From: Brevibacillus_C sp046036945
GTDB taxonomy: Bacteria; Bacillota; Bacilli; Brevibacillales; Brevibacillaceae
Direction: 5' to 3'
DNA length: 64,000 bases
NCBI RefSeq assembly: GCF_046036945.1
Contig: NZ_JBJQOQ010000018.1
Span: 34,763-98,762 of the forward strand
Shown: in pieces, positions 16,524-26,407 of the stretch
Layout: the number at the start of each line of letters is the position of its first letter
How positions within the stretch are numbered: position 1 is the stretch's first letter
Notes under the pieces: generated by a model
What the model was told of the DNA's origin: nothing
What the model saw: only the letters and a program-made list of their open reading frames with translations
Database searches by the model: none
Position numbers and translations under genes: made by a program

Positions 16524-16889
16524 ATGATTTCCTTTCTTCTTACTGTTAGACGTCTGGCGCAGGGGCTTTGGCATGCGTTCAAAGACAAGAACTTTCAAGC
16601 CATCTTTATCATCACGCTGTTCATCCTGCTGTCGGGCACGCTCTTCTACCATTCGGAAGAAGGGCTCTCCTTCATTGATGCTCTCTATTTCAGCGTCACG
16701 ACGCTAACCACGGTTGGCAGCTCCGGCTTTGTCCCCAGCACTACGCTCGGAAAGATCTTTACCATCCTCTACATTTTTGCTGGGGCGGGGCTGACCTTCG
16801 GAGTCGTAACCCGTATCGCTTACGGGATATTCTCGAATAAAAACAAGGAAGACGAGAAGCAGGGAGGAGATGAAAAACAGGCAGAGTAG
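16524..16889 (+). CDS. Two-TM pore cation channel, NaK-like
   Basis: A 121-residue protein with an N-terminal amphipathic helix, TM1 (about 25-42), pore helix (50-62), filter TVGSSG (63-68) and TM2 (78-102), then a charged tail. The stretch from FGKIFTILYIF-like TM2 (here LGKIFTILYIFAGAGL) to the filter is very like the non-selective NaK channel of Bacillus cereus, whose filter is TVGDG; canonical potassium channels have TVGYG. The loss of the last filter glycine (Ser67) is unusual. The frame opens at 16407, but the ATG at 16524 gives the usual N-terminus; its ribosome site is weak. No regulatory domain is fused. Confidence 0.8.
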   Translation: MISFLLTVRRLAQGLWHAFKDKNFQAIFIITLFILLSGTLFYHSEEGLSFIDALYFSVTTLTTVGSSGFVPSTTLGKIFTILYIFAGAGLTFGVVTRIAYGIFSNKNKEDEKQGGDEKQAE

Positions 16890-16934
16890 AACGCCATGTT
16901 TTTCGGCCTATGACATCTACAAATTGATATGTCG

Positions 16935-17474
16935 TTACCAGCCCATCCTTGTCCTTAGATTGATGATGTGGGCTGCATGATGACGTCCGTGCCAGGCATA
17001 GATTCCCAGGTTCACATCTAATCGAATGACGCCAGAGTCAGGATGAATGAAGGTACGTTCCCACTGTGATTCCTGCATGGAGCGGAGCAAAAGTCCCCAG
17101 CGCGCGTGAAGTTGTTCCAGCAGCACTAAAGATAAAGAGACATCCGCTATACGGCTATCGTCGAGCTCTGCCCATCTCGCTTCGTCATAAGGTTTGATTG
17201 TCGGCGCATCTTCAGTTAACGCAAGCTTGAAACGAATCAGACTGTTCAAATGACTGTCGGCCAAATGATGCACTACCTGACGGACGGTCCAGCCCTGCGG
17301 CCGATAAGGCGTATCCAGCTGCTTCTCGTCAAGACCCTCGATCGCTTGTCGGATCTGCCCGGGCAACGCTTCGATTTCTTCAATCCAGCGAAGACGCTGC
17401 TGCCCGGAAACCGTACCGCTCCATTCGAATTTGCCGATCGGAAATTTTAAGGCTTCCACGTTTAGCGATGTCAA
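16935..17474 (-). CDS. yfiT: DinB-family putative metal-dependent hydrolase (YfiT-like)
   Basis: A 179-residue four-helix-bundle protein. The block TPYRPQGWTVRQVVHHLADSH and a C-terminal WHGRHHAAHI give the three His ligands typical of the DinB/YfiT fold. The sequence follows B. subtilis YfiT along its length. The frame extends upstream, but AAGGGGAG lies seven bases before a TTG at 17474, which yields an N-terminus of YfiT type. Related proteins include bacillithiol S-transferases; the substrate here is unknown. The gene stands alone. Confidence 0.85.
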   Translation of the reverse strand: MTSLNVEALKFPIGKFEWSGTVSGQQRLRWIEEIEALPGQIRQAIEGLDEKQLDTPYRPQGWTVRQVVHHLADSHLNSLIRFKLALTEDAPTIKPYDEARWAELDDSRIADVSLSLVLLEQLHARWGLLLRSMQESQWERTFIHPDSGVIRLDVNLGIYAWHGRHHAAHIINLRTRMGW

Positions 17475-17584
17475 TTGTGATCTCCCCTTATTATGCATAT
17501 GTGCGAAAAATTTACAGCCCAATGAGTTCATTTGATTTGGGAATGTTCCACGTCAGGCAATCGTTTCCCGGCGGATAAACAAAC

Positions 17585-17604
17585 AAAACGGTCATGACCG
17601 TTTT
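17585..17604. repeat. Perfect 20-base palindrome
   Basis: AAAACGG-TCATGA-CCGTTTT reads the same on both strands. It lies 110 bases upstream of yfiT and 77 bases downstream of the SRAP gene. With the T-rich sequence following on the minus strand it could be a weak terminator for the SRAP gene, or an operator for yfiT. A second hairpin, GCTTGCC/GGCAAGC, lies at about 17638-17658. Confidence 0.5.
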
Positions 17605-17680
17605 CCCTCCCCACCTGAGGACAAAAGTATTGCTAGGGCTTGCCCGTTTTTGGCAAGCAAAATGCCTTCCTTCCGAAAAT

Positions 17681-18355
17681 TCACTGCCACGATACCTCTT
17701 CAATGCATTCCGGAATATCGTTTTTTGGGCTACCGACAATTGATGAAACAGGGTATGCCCTCATCTGATCGGCGTCATACGGAACCAGCAGCGACTGCAA
17801 CAGATCAGCGTCAAACCGTTCACGGTCAAGCCAGATTGGAACATCATCCTTTTTCAATATGACCGGCATACGATCATGGATGTCTCTGACGACCTCATTT
17901 GGTTTTGTCGTGATAATGGTACAAGTGCTAACCTTGCGACCATCCGGCGCCGTCCAGGTATCAAATAGTCCAGCGAAGGCGAACAGGCTCCCGTTCTTCA
18001 TTGTTATCCGCAGTGGTTGCTTGCCTTTATCTAACTGCTTCCACTCAAAAAATCCATCGGCCGGGATCACGCAACGCTTTCGTTGAAACAGCTTTCGAAA
18101 TGCGGGTTTTTCGGTCAACGTCTCAGCCCTGGCATTTATCATCTTATATCCCATCTTCTCATCCGTCGCCCACGACGGCACCAAGCCCCACCGAAGCTGG
18201 CCGGCTCTTCTTTTGCCCCCATCCGCAATGATCGCCGGGATCATCTGTCCCGGTGCCATGTTGTACCGTGGATGCCAATCAAAGGGCAGCCATTCGATTT
18301 CAAACTCGGTCATAAAGTCGAGTGGATTCGCAAAAAGAGAAAATCGTCCGCACAT
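17681..18355 (-). CDS. SRAP-domain protein (YedK/HMCES-like abasic-site crosslinker)
   Basis: A 224-residue SRAP protein. The ATG at 18355, with GGAGG seven bases upstream, is followed directly by Cys2 (MCGRFSLF), the residue that forms a covalent link to abasic sites after Met removal; the longer frame would hide it. Other active-site residues are Asn in MINARAET, Glu in IPADGFFEW and His in HDRMPVILK. It shields abasic sites in single-stranded DNA and supports the SOS response. The tail of a tyrosine recombinase lies just upstream on the other strand; SRAP genes also travel with phages, so this copy may have come with a mobile element. Confidence 0.9.
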   Translation of the reverse strand: MCGRFSLFANPLDFMTEFEIEWLPFDWHPRYNMAPGQMIPAIIADGGKRRAGQLRWGLVPSWATDEKMGYKMINARAETLTEKPAFRKLFQRKRCVIPADGFFEWKQLDKGKQPLRITMKNGSLFAFAGLFDTWTAPDGRKVSTCTIITTKPNEVVRDIHDRMPVILKKDDVPIWLDRERFDADLLQSLLVPYDADQMRAYPVSSIVGSPKNDIPECIEEVSWQ

Positions 18356-18424
18356 GTCCATCCCTCCTATCACCATCTTACCCAACATAGGAGTGGAGAG
18401 AAAACACTAAAGTCAAAGAAAAAT

Positions 18425-18535
18425 ATGGAGGAACTCAATGCTGGCGCAAATAAAAAATACGTGTCCGAGCGACTTGGGCACGCAAGCGTGAAAGTCACAG
18501 CGGACACGTATCTGTACGTTATGATAGGCAAATGA
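18425..18535 (+). pseudogene. C-terminal remnant of a tyrosine recombinase (integrase)
   Basis: The 36 residues ending in YVSERLGHASVKVTADTYLY are the last part of a phage-type integrase: the LGH motif with the active-site His and the nucleophile Tyr (DTY). Everything upstream, including the catalytic Arg residues, is missing. A GGAG-like string lies before the ATG-like codon, but the short product would be inactive. It ends 46 bases before the sufB stop and is probably the scar of an element that excised or decayed next to the SUF operon. Confidence 0.75.
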
Positions 18536-18581
18536 TGGGCTAGACCGGTTTCGAGAGCCGGAAACCCTTGATACACAAAGG

Positions 18582-19979
<1,398 letters not shown>

Positions 19980-20011
19980 GTTCTTTCACTCCTTTTCGTT
20001 GAATGGCGGCA

Positions 20012-20446
20012 TTACGATTGGCCGGTCTTAATGCCCTGCTCGAGCGCCTTCCAGGCGAGCGTGGCGCATTTGATCCGGGCCGGAAATTTGGCCACACCTC
20101 TAAGCGCTTCTATGTCACCAAGATCGATGGATTCATCGATCTCTTTTCCTTGCATCAGTTCGGAAAACAGGTGAGACAGCTCCAGCGCCTCTTCTACGGT
20201 CTTGCCCTTGACGGCTTCCGTCATCATCGACGCAGAAGACATGCTGATCGAACAGCCCTCGCCGACAAATTTTGCATCAGCCACACGGCCGTCTTCCACC
20301 TTGAGCGAAAGAGAGATGCTGTCGCCGCATGTCGGGTTGTTCAGATTGATCACGAGTCCTTCCCATTCTTCTAGTTTACCACGATTGCGCGGCTTTTGGT
20401 AATGGTCCATTATGACACGGCGATAGAGATCATCAAGAGAGGACAT
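20012..20446 (-). CDS. sufU: Sulfur-transfer protein SufU
   Basis: A 144-residue SufU. The zinc ligands are present: Asp and Cys around NPTCGDS, Cys in GEGCSISM and Cys in IKCATLAW near the C-terminus. SufU accepts sulfur from SufS by swapping zinc ligands and passes it to SufB. The ATG at 20446 lies ten bases after AAGGAG; a TTG at 20452 is four bases away and is the alternative. The gene overlaps the end of sufS by 14 bases, so the two are probably translationally coupled. Confidence 0.95.
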   Translation of the reverse strand: MSSLDDLYRRVIMDHYQKPRNRGKLEEWEGLVINLNNPTCGDSISLSLKVEDGRVADAKFVGEGCSISMSSASMMTEAVKGKTVEEALELSHLFSELMQGKEIDESIDLGDIEALRGVAKFPARIKCATLAWKALEQGIKTGQS

Positions 20447-21659
20447 TTCCAAAAAACTCCTTCGCTTTTATGAGCCCGGCGACCAGTGCATCAGCATCCT
20501 CTTCCGTATTGTACAGATAGAAACTGGCACGTGCCGTCGCCGTGACCTGATAGTATTTCATCAGCGGCTGGGCACAGTGGTGTCCGGCCCTGACAGCAAT
20601 CCCTTCGCTGTCCAGCACGGTTGCCACATCGTGCGGATGGACATTCCCCAGGTTAAACGTAATGACGCTGCTGCGCTCCTTTAGCGGGCCAAATATGGTG
20701 AGGTCCTCTATTTGCTGCAGCCGCTCCATCGCGTAGCCGATTACCTTTTTCTCATGCCGGGCAATCTCATCGAGTCCGATCTCGCTCAAAAAGTCTATGG
20801 CAGCTCCCAACCCGATCGCTCCTGCAATGATGGGAGTGCCTCCCTCAAACTTCCAGGGAAGTTCTTTCCACGTCGAATCGTACAAGTCGACAAAATCGAT
20901 CATTTCCCCGCCAAACTCGACCGGCTCCATCATCTCCAGCCATTTGCGCTTGCCGTACAGAACGCCAATCCCGGTCGGCCCGCACATCTTGTGTCCGGAG
21001 AATACGTAGAAGTCGCAATCCAGATCCTGCACGTCCACCTTCATGTGCGGGGTGCTCTGAGCGCCGTCCACCACGAGAATCGCCCCGTTCTGGTGCGCAA
21101 TCTCGGCGATTTCTTTGATCGGTGCGATATCTCCCAGCACATTGGAGACGTGGTGGATGGCGACCAGCTTCGTATTCGGCGTGATCGTCTGCCGGACCGC
21201 TTCCACGGTGACAGTGCCGTCGTCTGCCAGCGGGATAAACTTAAACGTCGCCCCGGTCGCCTTGGCCGCTTGCTGCCACGGAATAAAATTGCTGTGATGC
21301 TCTACGACTGTCGTGACGATCTCATCCCCTTCTTTTAAGAAGGCCCGGGCAAATCCATTGGCTACCATGTTAAGCCCGGTGGTCGTTCCCCGGGTATAGA
21401 TGATTTCGGCCGTTTCTCTGGCGTTGATGAAGGCGCGCACCTTTTCCCGTGCCCCTTCATAAGCTTCCGTCGCCAGGTTTCCCAGCGTGTGAACGCCGCG
21501 ATGGACGTTGGAGTTGTACCCCTTATAGTATTTCTCCAAAGCTTCGATGACTTGTATCGGTTTTTGCGACGTGGCCGCACTATCGAGATAGACCAGCGGG
21601 TGGTTGTTCACCTGCTGGTCAAGTATGGGAAAATACGAGCGGATCTCCTTTGCGTTCAT
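20433..21659 (-). CDS. sufS: Cysteine desulfurase SufS
   Basis: A 408-residue group II cysteine desulfurase. Seen are LVYLDSAATSQKP at the N-terminus, VEHHSNFIPWQ, VDGAQSTPHMKVDVQ, the PLP Lys in FSGHKMCGPTGIGVLYG and the active Cys in RAGHHCAQPLM. It removes sulfur from L-cysteine for Fe-S assembly. The start overlaps the sufD stop by four bases. A GGAAAGGAAG site lies upstream. Confidence 0.97.
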   Translation of the reverse strand: MNAKEIRSYFPILDQQVNNHPLVYLDSAATSQKPIQVIEALEKYYKGYNSNVHRGVHTLGNLATEAYEGAREKVRAFINARETAEIIYTRGTTTGLNMVANGFARAFLKEGDEIVTTVVEHHSNFIPWQQAAKATGATFKFIPLADDGTVTVEAVRQTITPNTKLVAIHHVSNVLGDIAPIKEIAEIAHQNGAILVVDGAQSTPHMKVDVQDLDCDFYVFSGHKMCGPTGIGVLYGKRKWLEMMEPVEFGGEMIDFVDLYDSTWKELPWKFEGGTPIIAGAIGLGAAIDFLSEIGLDEIARHEKKVIGYAMERLQQIEDLTIFGPLKERSSVITFNLGNVHPHDVATVLDSEGIAVRAGHHCAQPLMKYYQVTATARASFYLYNTEEDADALVAGLIKAKEFFGNVLS

Positions 21660-22957
21660 CGCTCCAACTTCCTTTCCAATGCTTGGCGAAGCCGACCCTT
21701 CACTTCTTCTAACGGAATTTCCGCTACAACCGGATCCAGGAAGCCGAGGATGATCAGTTTTTCCGCCTGTTTGCGGGGAATGCCGCGGGACATCAGGTAA
21801 TACAAGCTCTCTTCGCTAACCCGTCCGACAGAAGCGGCGTGGCCTGCCTTCACGTCGTCTTCGTCGATCAACAGGATCGGGTTGGCGTCTCCTCGCGCTT
21901 TTTCGCTCAGCATGAGGATGTTTTCCGCTTGTTCACCGTTCGCCTTGGTCGCGCCATGCTCAATTTTGGTAATCCCGTTCAAAATCGCCACTGCTTCATC
22001 GGTCATAACCGCTTTGCTGAGCATCATCGACTCGGAGTAAGTGCCGATGTGCTGGACTTGCGAGGTCAAATTCTGACGCTGCTGGCCCGTTCCGACTGTG
22101 ATCGACTTGGTATCCCCGACTGAGCCTTTTCCTTTGAGGATGGTCGTGTTGTTGGCCACTGTGTTGCCGTCGTTCATCTCGCCGAGGATCCATTCCATTT
22201 TCCCGTCGCGATCGACCACGGCGCGGCGGAAGGCGTAGTCGTGCACTTCCTCGGACAGCGTGCGCACGGAGGCGACTTGCACGTGGGCGCCGGCCCCGAC
22301 ATATACTTCTACTGCACTGTTTGCCACCATGCCTTTGCCTGTGGAGGAAACAAACGTATCCACATATGCTACCCTGCTGTTGTCCTCCGCTACGATCAGC
22401 ACGTGCGGAGCAATCAGCGCTCCCTCGCCTGCCACTTCAAACACGGCTTGCAGCGGTTCCGTTACCTCAACATTTTTGGGCACGTAAAGGAATACCCCGC
22501 CGTTTACGAGTGCGGTGTGCAGTGCCGCCAGCTTGTGTTCATCGGCGGAAATGGCCTGAAACAAGTGTTTCTGAACCAGTTCGCCGTGTTCCCGCAGCGC
22601 GGTCGCCAGATCGGTAAAGATCACGCCTTGTGCTTTCAGTTCAGGAGACACCGCAGCGTAAACGGACGAGGCGTTCTTTTGCACGAGCAGGTTTTTTGCG
22701 TTCGCCTCGTCTACCTGTTCCTTGACCGCCTCGTCCAATTCAGCGAGCGATTGTACTCTTCCCGCCGTTTGGAACGGAACGTATTGGTCGTAATTCCACT
22801 TGTCGATCTTCGTTTTCTCCAGTGCCGGCAATGCCAGGCCCTCGGCGGCATTCAGGGCAGACAGGCGCTTTTCCAGAAACCAGTCTGGCTCCTGATTGGC
22901 TTTCGAGAAATCCGTGATCGCTTCTCGACTAAAGCGGAGTTGTGTATCTACACCCAT
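21656..22957 (-). CDS. sufD: Fe-S cluster assembly protein SufD
   Basis: A 433-residue SufD, paralogous to SufB: GGVFLYVPKNVEVTEPLQAVFEV, EDNSRVAYVDTFVS, MEWILGEMNDGNTVANNTTI, and GHAASVGRVSEESLYYLMSRGI near the C-terminus. It forms the SufBC2D scaffold and is needed for iron entry. It lies 19 bases after sufC and overlaps sufS by four bases. Confidence 0.96.
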   Translation of the reverse strand: MGVDTQLRFSREAITDFSKANQEPDWFLEKRLSALNAAEGLALPALEKTKIDKWNYDQYVPFQTAGRVQSLAELDEAVKEQVDEANAKNLLVQKNASSVYAAVSPELKAQGVIFTDLATALREHGELVQKHLFQAISADEHKLAALHTALVNGGVFLYVPKNVEVTEPLQAVFEVAGEGALIAPHVLIVAEDNSRVAYVDTFVSSTGKGMVANSAVEVYVGAGAHVQVASVRTLSEEVHDYAFRRAVVDRDGKMEWILGEMNDGNTVANNTTILKGKGSVGDTKSITVGTGQQRQNLTSQVQHIGTYSESMMLSKAVMTDEAVAILNGITKIEHGATKANGEQAENILMLSEKARGDANPILLIDEDDVKAGHAASVGRVSEESLYYLMSRGIPRKQAEKLIILGFLDPVVAEIPLEEVKGRLRQALERKLER

Positions 22958-22976
22958 AATCTGCTAACCCCCTCGC

Positions 22977-23765
22977 CTACACGCCAGCATTGACGGTTTC
23001 GTCTTCGATTCCGAGCTCTTCTTTTATCCAGTCGTATCCTTCTGCCTCCAGGCGCTCTGCCAGTTCCGGACCGCCGGACTTGACGATCCGCCCTTGCATC
23101 ATCACGTGGACGAAATCGGGCTTGATGTAGTTGAGCAGGCGCTGGTAGTGCGTGATAATCAGGAATCCGCGTTCGGCGGAGCGCATTTCGTTGACGCCCT
23201 TCGCGACGATCTTCAGCGCATCGATGTCCAGCCCGGAGTCAACCTCGTCGAGAATGCAGATGCTCGGCTGCAGCATCATCATTTGCAGGATTTCGTTCCG
23301 CTTCTTCTCCCCGCCGGAGAAGCCTTCGTTCAGGTAGCGATGCTGGAAGGATTCGTCCATTTCCAAGGTCGCCATCTTCTTATCCATTTCCCGGATGAAT
23401 TTCATCAAGGAGATTTCATTGCCCTCGCCGCGGCGCGCATTGATCGCCGAACGCAGGAAGTCGGCATTTGTCACTCCGCTGATCTCCGAGGGGTACTGCA
23501 TCGCCAGGAACAAGCCGGCACGAGCGCGCTCGTCTACCGCCATTTCCAGCACGTCCTGGCCGTTAAGCGTTACCGAACCGCCGGTTACTTCGTACTTGGG
23601 ATGACCCATCAGGGTTGAGGCGAGGGTAGATTTACCGGTTCCGTTCGGTCCCATGATGGCGTGTACTTCTCCGCCCTTGATTTCCAAGGACAAGCCTTTC
23701 AAAATCTCCTTCTCCTCAATTCTTGCCCGCAAATCTTTTATTTCGAGATGTGGTACACCAGACAT
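22977..23765 (-). CDS. sufC: Fe-S cluster assembly ATPase SufC
   Basis: A 262-residue ABC-type ATPase: Walker A GPNGTGKSTL, signature FSGGEKKRNEI, Walker B SICILDEVDSGLD and the switch His in FLIITHYQRLL. It powers the SufBCD scaffold. The frame opens at 23780, but GGAGG lies eight bases before the ATG at 23765. It is the first gene of the operon; a good sigma-A promoter lies about 95-125 bases upstream. Confidence 0.96.
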   Translation of the reverse strand: MSGVPHLEIKDLRARIEEKEILKGLSLEIKGGEVHAIMGPNGTGKSTLASTLMGHPKYEVTGGSVTLNGQDVLEMAVDERARAGLFLAMQYPSEISGVTNADFLRSAINARRGEGNEISLMKFIREMDKKMATLEMDESFQHRYLNEGFSGGEKKRNEILQMMMLQPSICILDEVDSGLDIDALKIVAKGVNEMRSAERGFLIITHYQRLLNYIKPDFVHVMMQGRIVKSGGPELAERLEAEGYDWIKEELGIEDETVNAGV

Positions 23766-23860
23766 CCAGCATTCCTCCAATATATAGTAGTGCGAATCCT
23801 GCGCTTACCATGAACTAGTATCACCATAAGGGCATGATTCTCAATCCATTCTCAATCACA

Positions 23861-23889
23861 ATTGTATAATAAGAATTATTTTAAATCAA
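23861..23889 (-). promoter_or_regulatory. Sigma-A promoter of sufCDSUB with a PerR/Fur-like box
   Basis: On the minus strand TTGATT (23884-23889), 17 bases, TACAAT (23861-23866). The spacer (23867-23881) matches the 7-1-7 PerR/Fur-type box TTATAATNATTATAA at 11 of 14 positions. A direct repeat, ATTGAGAAT-N2-ATTGAGAAT, lies just downstream at about 23836-23858. Regulation by iron or peroxide is plausible but unproven. Confidence 0.55.
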
Positions 23890-23980
23890 CGCTTCTCCTA
23901 TATCTGTATTTTTTACATTTATATATTTACTAAGTATGCTTGAAAAGGGGAAACGGTATAGGCATTGATGCCGGGGAAAG

Positions 23981-24010
23981 ACGAAAGAAGGCCCTGTACA
24001 GGACCCTTTC
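23981..24010 (-). terminator. Terminator of the DUF1802 gene
   Basis: On the minus strand AAGGGTCCTG pairs with CAGGGCCTT with one bulge, followed by TCTTTCGTCTTT. It lies directly after the stop at 24013. Confidence 0.6.
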
Positions 24011-24012
24011 CC

Positions 24013-24600
24013 TTATTTTAAAATCGCCATGATCTCATCGCGCTTCGCTGCGTAGTCGGCATCCGACAAGACGGGCGCAAAGCCGGTTTGCGGCACTGCC
24101 GGCAGCAGGTGATGCCAGGATTTGCAGCCTTTATACTGGTCTTCAATCTGAATTTCAAACGGCTGCTCCAGCTTGTAGACACGGGCGAACAAGATGTGCA
24201 GCGGCTTCTTTTTCTTCCAGTGAAGGCGGACATCGGCGAAATCCTCGGTCCAGATATGATAGGGATCCAGCGCGCGCAGCTTCGCTTCGTCCATGATCTC
24301 CACATCGTCCGTGATGTGGGCAAAGTAGCGGATCTCCACAGTCGGTTTATCCGGGCTCCAGCCTTCCAGGGTGGACTCGAGATCGGCGTGATAGGCCGGT
24401 TTGACCATCTCCGGCTTTTGGTGCTCATAGGTGGGATACAGGTAGAAAGTATCATGCTCCAGCTTGAATTCCCGCGTCTCTTCGTACAGCCCGCCCTTGC
24501 GAACCGTGATGATCTGCTTCCCTTCTCCCAATGCCTTGACGGCAACTGCCCATTCCTTGAGCGAAAGTGTAGAGACAGGTTGTTGAACGGAGGTAACCAT
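24013..24600 (-). CDS. DUF1802 family protein
   Basis: A 195-residue protein with the DUF1802 layout: SLKEWAVAVKALGEGKQIITVRKGGLYEE at the N-terminus, DTFYLYPTYEHQ around residue 50, and a C-terminal ILFARVYKLEQPFEI block. The function is unknown. Family members occur widely in bacteria and cyanobacteria. It is monocistronic, with a recognisable promoter at 24663-24690 and a terminator after it. It is flanked by the suf operon and pckA but has no evident link to either. Confidence 0.8.
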   Translation of the reverse strand: MVTSVQQPVSTLSLKEWAVAVKALGEGKQIITVRKGGLYEETREFKLEHDTFYLYPTYEHQKPEMVKPAYHADLESTLEGWSPDKPTVEIRYFAHITDDVEIMDEAKLRALDPYHIWTEDFADVRLHWKKKKPLHILFARVYKLEQPFEIQIEDQYKGCKSWHHLLPAVPQTGFAPVLSDADYAAKRDEIMAILK

Positions 24601-24662
24601 CGGCAGCCTCTCCTTTCCTACATGAAATCTACATGTTCACACTTGTTGATCCATACCCATTT

Positions 24663-24690
24663 AGTGTATCAGAATCTGCCGGTTGTGCAA
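24663..24690 (-). promoter_or_regulatory. Sigma-A promoter of the DUF1802 gene
   Basis: On the minus strand TTGCAC (24685-24690), 16 bases, TACACT (24663-24668), with an extended -10 TG just upstream. The gene start is 63 bases away. Confidence 0.55.
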
Positions 24691-24708
24691 GGGAACGGCT
24701 CGCACGTA

Positions 24709-24748
24709 AAAAACCTTCGCCGGCAAGCAAGGCCAAGCGAAGGTTTTT
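24709..24748 (-). terminator. Terminator of pckA
   Basis: AAAAACCTTCGC pairs with GCGAAGGTTTTT, a twelve-base stem around a 16-base loop; the minus strand ends in T's. It lies 18 bases past the pckA stop. Confidence 0.9.
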
Positions 24749-24765
24749 GCCATGTGACAGAAGAT

Positions 24766-26343
24766 TTACAGTTTGGGGCCAGCCTTTACGATTTCGGTGG
24801 CATCCGGGAATTTTTTCGCAAAGTTTTCGGCGAATCGGCTCACCAATTCCTTGGCCTGCCTGTCATAAGCTTCCTTGTCTGCCCACGTGTCACGCGGCTG
24901 GAGAACCTCAGCCGGGACTCCCGGGCAAGTGGTGGGCACTTGAACGCCAAACACCGGATCGGTGACAAATTCGGCCTTTTCCAGCTCACCATTCAGGGCA
25001 GCCGTTACCATTGCGCGGGTGTACGCAAGGTTCATCCGTTTGCCGACGCCGACCGGGCCGCCGGTCCAGCCTGTGTTGACCAGGTAGACGCGTGCTCCCC
25101 TCTCGTCGATCTTTTTGCCGAGCATTTCGGCGTAGACCAGCGGACGAAGCGGCAAGAACGGCGCACCGAAGCAGGTGGAAAACTCCGTTTGCGGGGTGGT
25201 GACGCCGCGTTCCGTTCCCGCCATCTTGCTGGTATACCCGGACAGGAAGTGGTACATCGCTTGGTCGCGGGTCAGCTTGGAAATTGGCGGGATCACCCCG
25301 AAGGAGTCGGCCGTCAGGAAGATGATCGTCTCCGGATGTCCGCCTACACTGGGAATGACCGCACCTGGGATGGCATCCAGCGGGTAAGCTGCCCTCGTGT
25401 TTTCCGTGTAGCGATCACTGTCGTAGTCTGCCCGGCGGGTTTGCGGGTCGACGTCGACGTTTTCCAACACCGCGCCAAACTGAATCGCCTTCCAAATCTG
25501 CGGCTCTCCCTCTTCCGACAGGCGAATGCACTTGGCATAGCATCCCCCTTCGATGTTGAACACGCCGCGATCGGACCAACCGTGCTCGTCGTCACCGATC
25601 AGAAAGCGCTCAGGGTCAGCCGACAGCGTTGTCTTCCCGGTTCCCGAAAGGCCGAAGAACAGGGCGACATCTCCGTCTTTGCCGACGTTTGCCGAGCAGT
25701 GCATCGACAGCACATTTTGCTCCGGCAGCAGGTAGTTCATGATGCTGAAAATCGACTTCTTCATTTCGCCGGCGTACTCCGTACCGCCGATCAAAACCAT
25801 TTTCCGCTCGAAACTGATGATAATAAACGTCTCCGAGTTGGTTCCATGGACGGCGGGATCCGCTTTAAATCCAGGAGCCGAAACCACGGTAAACTCCGGC
25901 TGATGGCCAGCCAATTCCCCTTCCGTCGGATGAATGAACAGTTGGCGGGCAAACAGGTTGTGCCAAGCGTATTCATTGATCACGCGGATCGGCAGGCGGT
26001 ACTTCTCGTCCGCGCCGGCGTAGCCGTCAAAGACGAACAGCTCTTTCTGTTCCAAATAGTCCATGACATCTGCGTGCAGGCGTTCAAATTTTTCACTGGT
26101 GATCGGCTGATTGACCGGCCCCCAGTTGATCTTGTCACGAACTGACGATTCGTCTACAATAAATTTATCTTTCGGGGATCGGCCAGTAAACTTTCCTGTG
26201 AGCGCATTAAACGCTCCTTTATCAGTCAGCACACCTTCCCCCCGCGCGATTGCGGTCTCCACCAATTTGGCTACTGGCATGTTGTATTGTACATGAGCTT
26301 TTTCGAGTACGTCAGTTAGTCGTTTGGCTGTCTTCGCTTCCAT
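24766..26343 (-). CDS. pckA: Phosphoenolpyruvate carboxykinase (ATP)
   Basis: A 525-residue ATP-type PEP carboxykinase (B. subtilis PckA is 527). The kinase P-loop GLSGTGKTTLSADP, the metal/substrate block FNIEGGCYAKCI, LIGGTEYAGEMKKS and the oxaloacetate-binding FTGRSPKDKF are all present. It converts oxaloacetate to PEP in gluconeogenesis. It is monocistronic, with a terminator right after the stop. Expression is probably catabolite-controlled: an extended -10 promoter at 26408-26416 overlaps a CcpN-like motif. Confidence 0.97.
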   Translation of the reverse strand: MEAKTAKRLTDVLEKAHVQYNMPVAKLVETAIARGEGVLTDKGAFNALTGKFTGRSPKDKFIVDESSVRDKINWGPVNQPITSEKFERLHADVMDYLEQKELFVFDGYAGADEKYRLPIRVINEYAWHNLFARQLFIHPTEGELAGHQPEFTVVSAPGFKADPAVHGTNSETFIIISFERKMVLIGGTEYAGEMKKSIFSIMNYLLPEQNVLSMHCSANVGKDGDVALFFGLSGTGKTTLSADPERFLIGDDEHGWSDRGVFNIEGGCYAKCIRLSEEGEPQIWKAIQFGAVLENVDVDPQTRRADYDSDRYTENTRAAYPLDAIPGAVIPSVGGHPETIIFLTADSFGVIPPISKLTRDQAMYHFLSGYTSKMAGTERGVTTPQTEFSTCFGAPFLPLRPLVYAEMLGKKIDERGARVYLVNTGWTGGPVGVGKRMNLAYTRAMVTAALNGELEKAEFVTDPVFGVQVPTTCPGVPAEVLQPRDTWADKEAYDRQAKELVSRFAENFAKKFPDATEIVKAGPKL

Positions 26344-26407
26344 ATTGTACGATCCCCTTCCCCGGATTCACACAATGTGATTGTCTATTTGATCGATTGA
26401 TGTAATT

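Noticed and set aside
24088..26145. A 685-codon plus-strand open frame
   Set aside because: It lies opposite pckA and the DUF1802 gene, has no ribosome site, and its product shows no domain; it is a GC-driven shadow frame.
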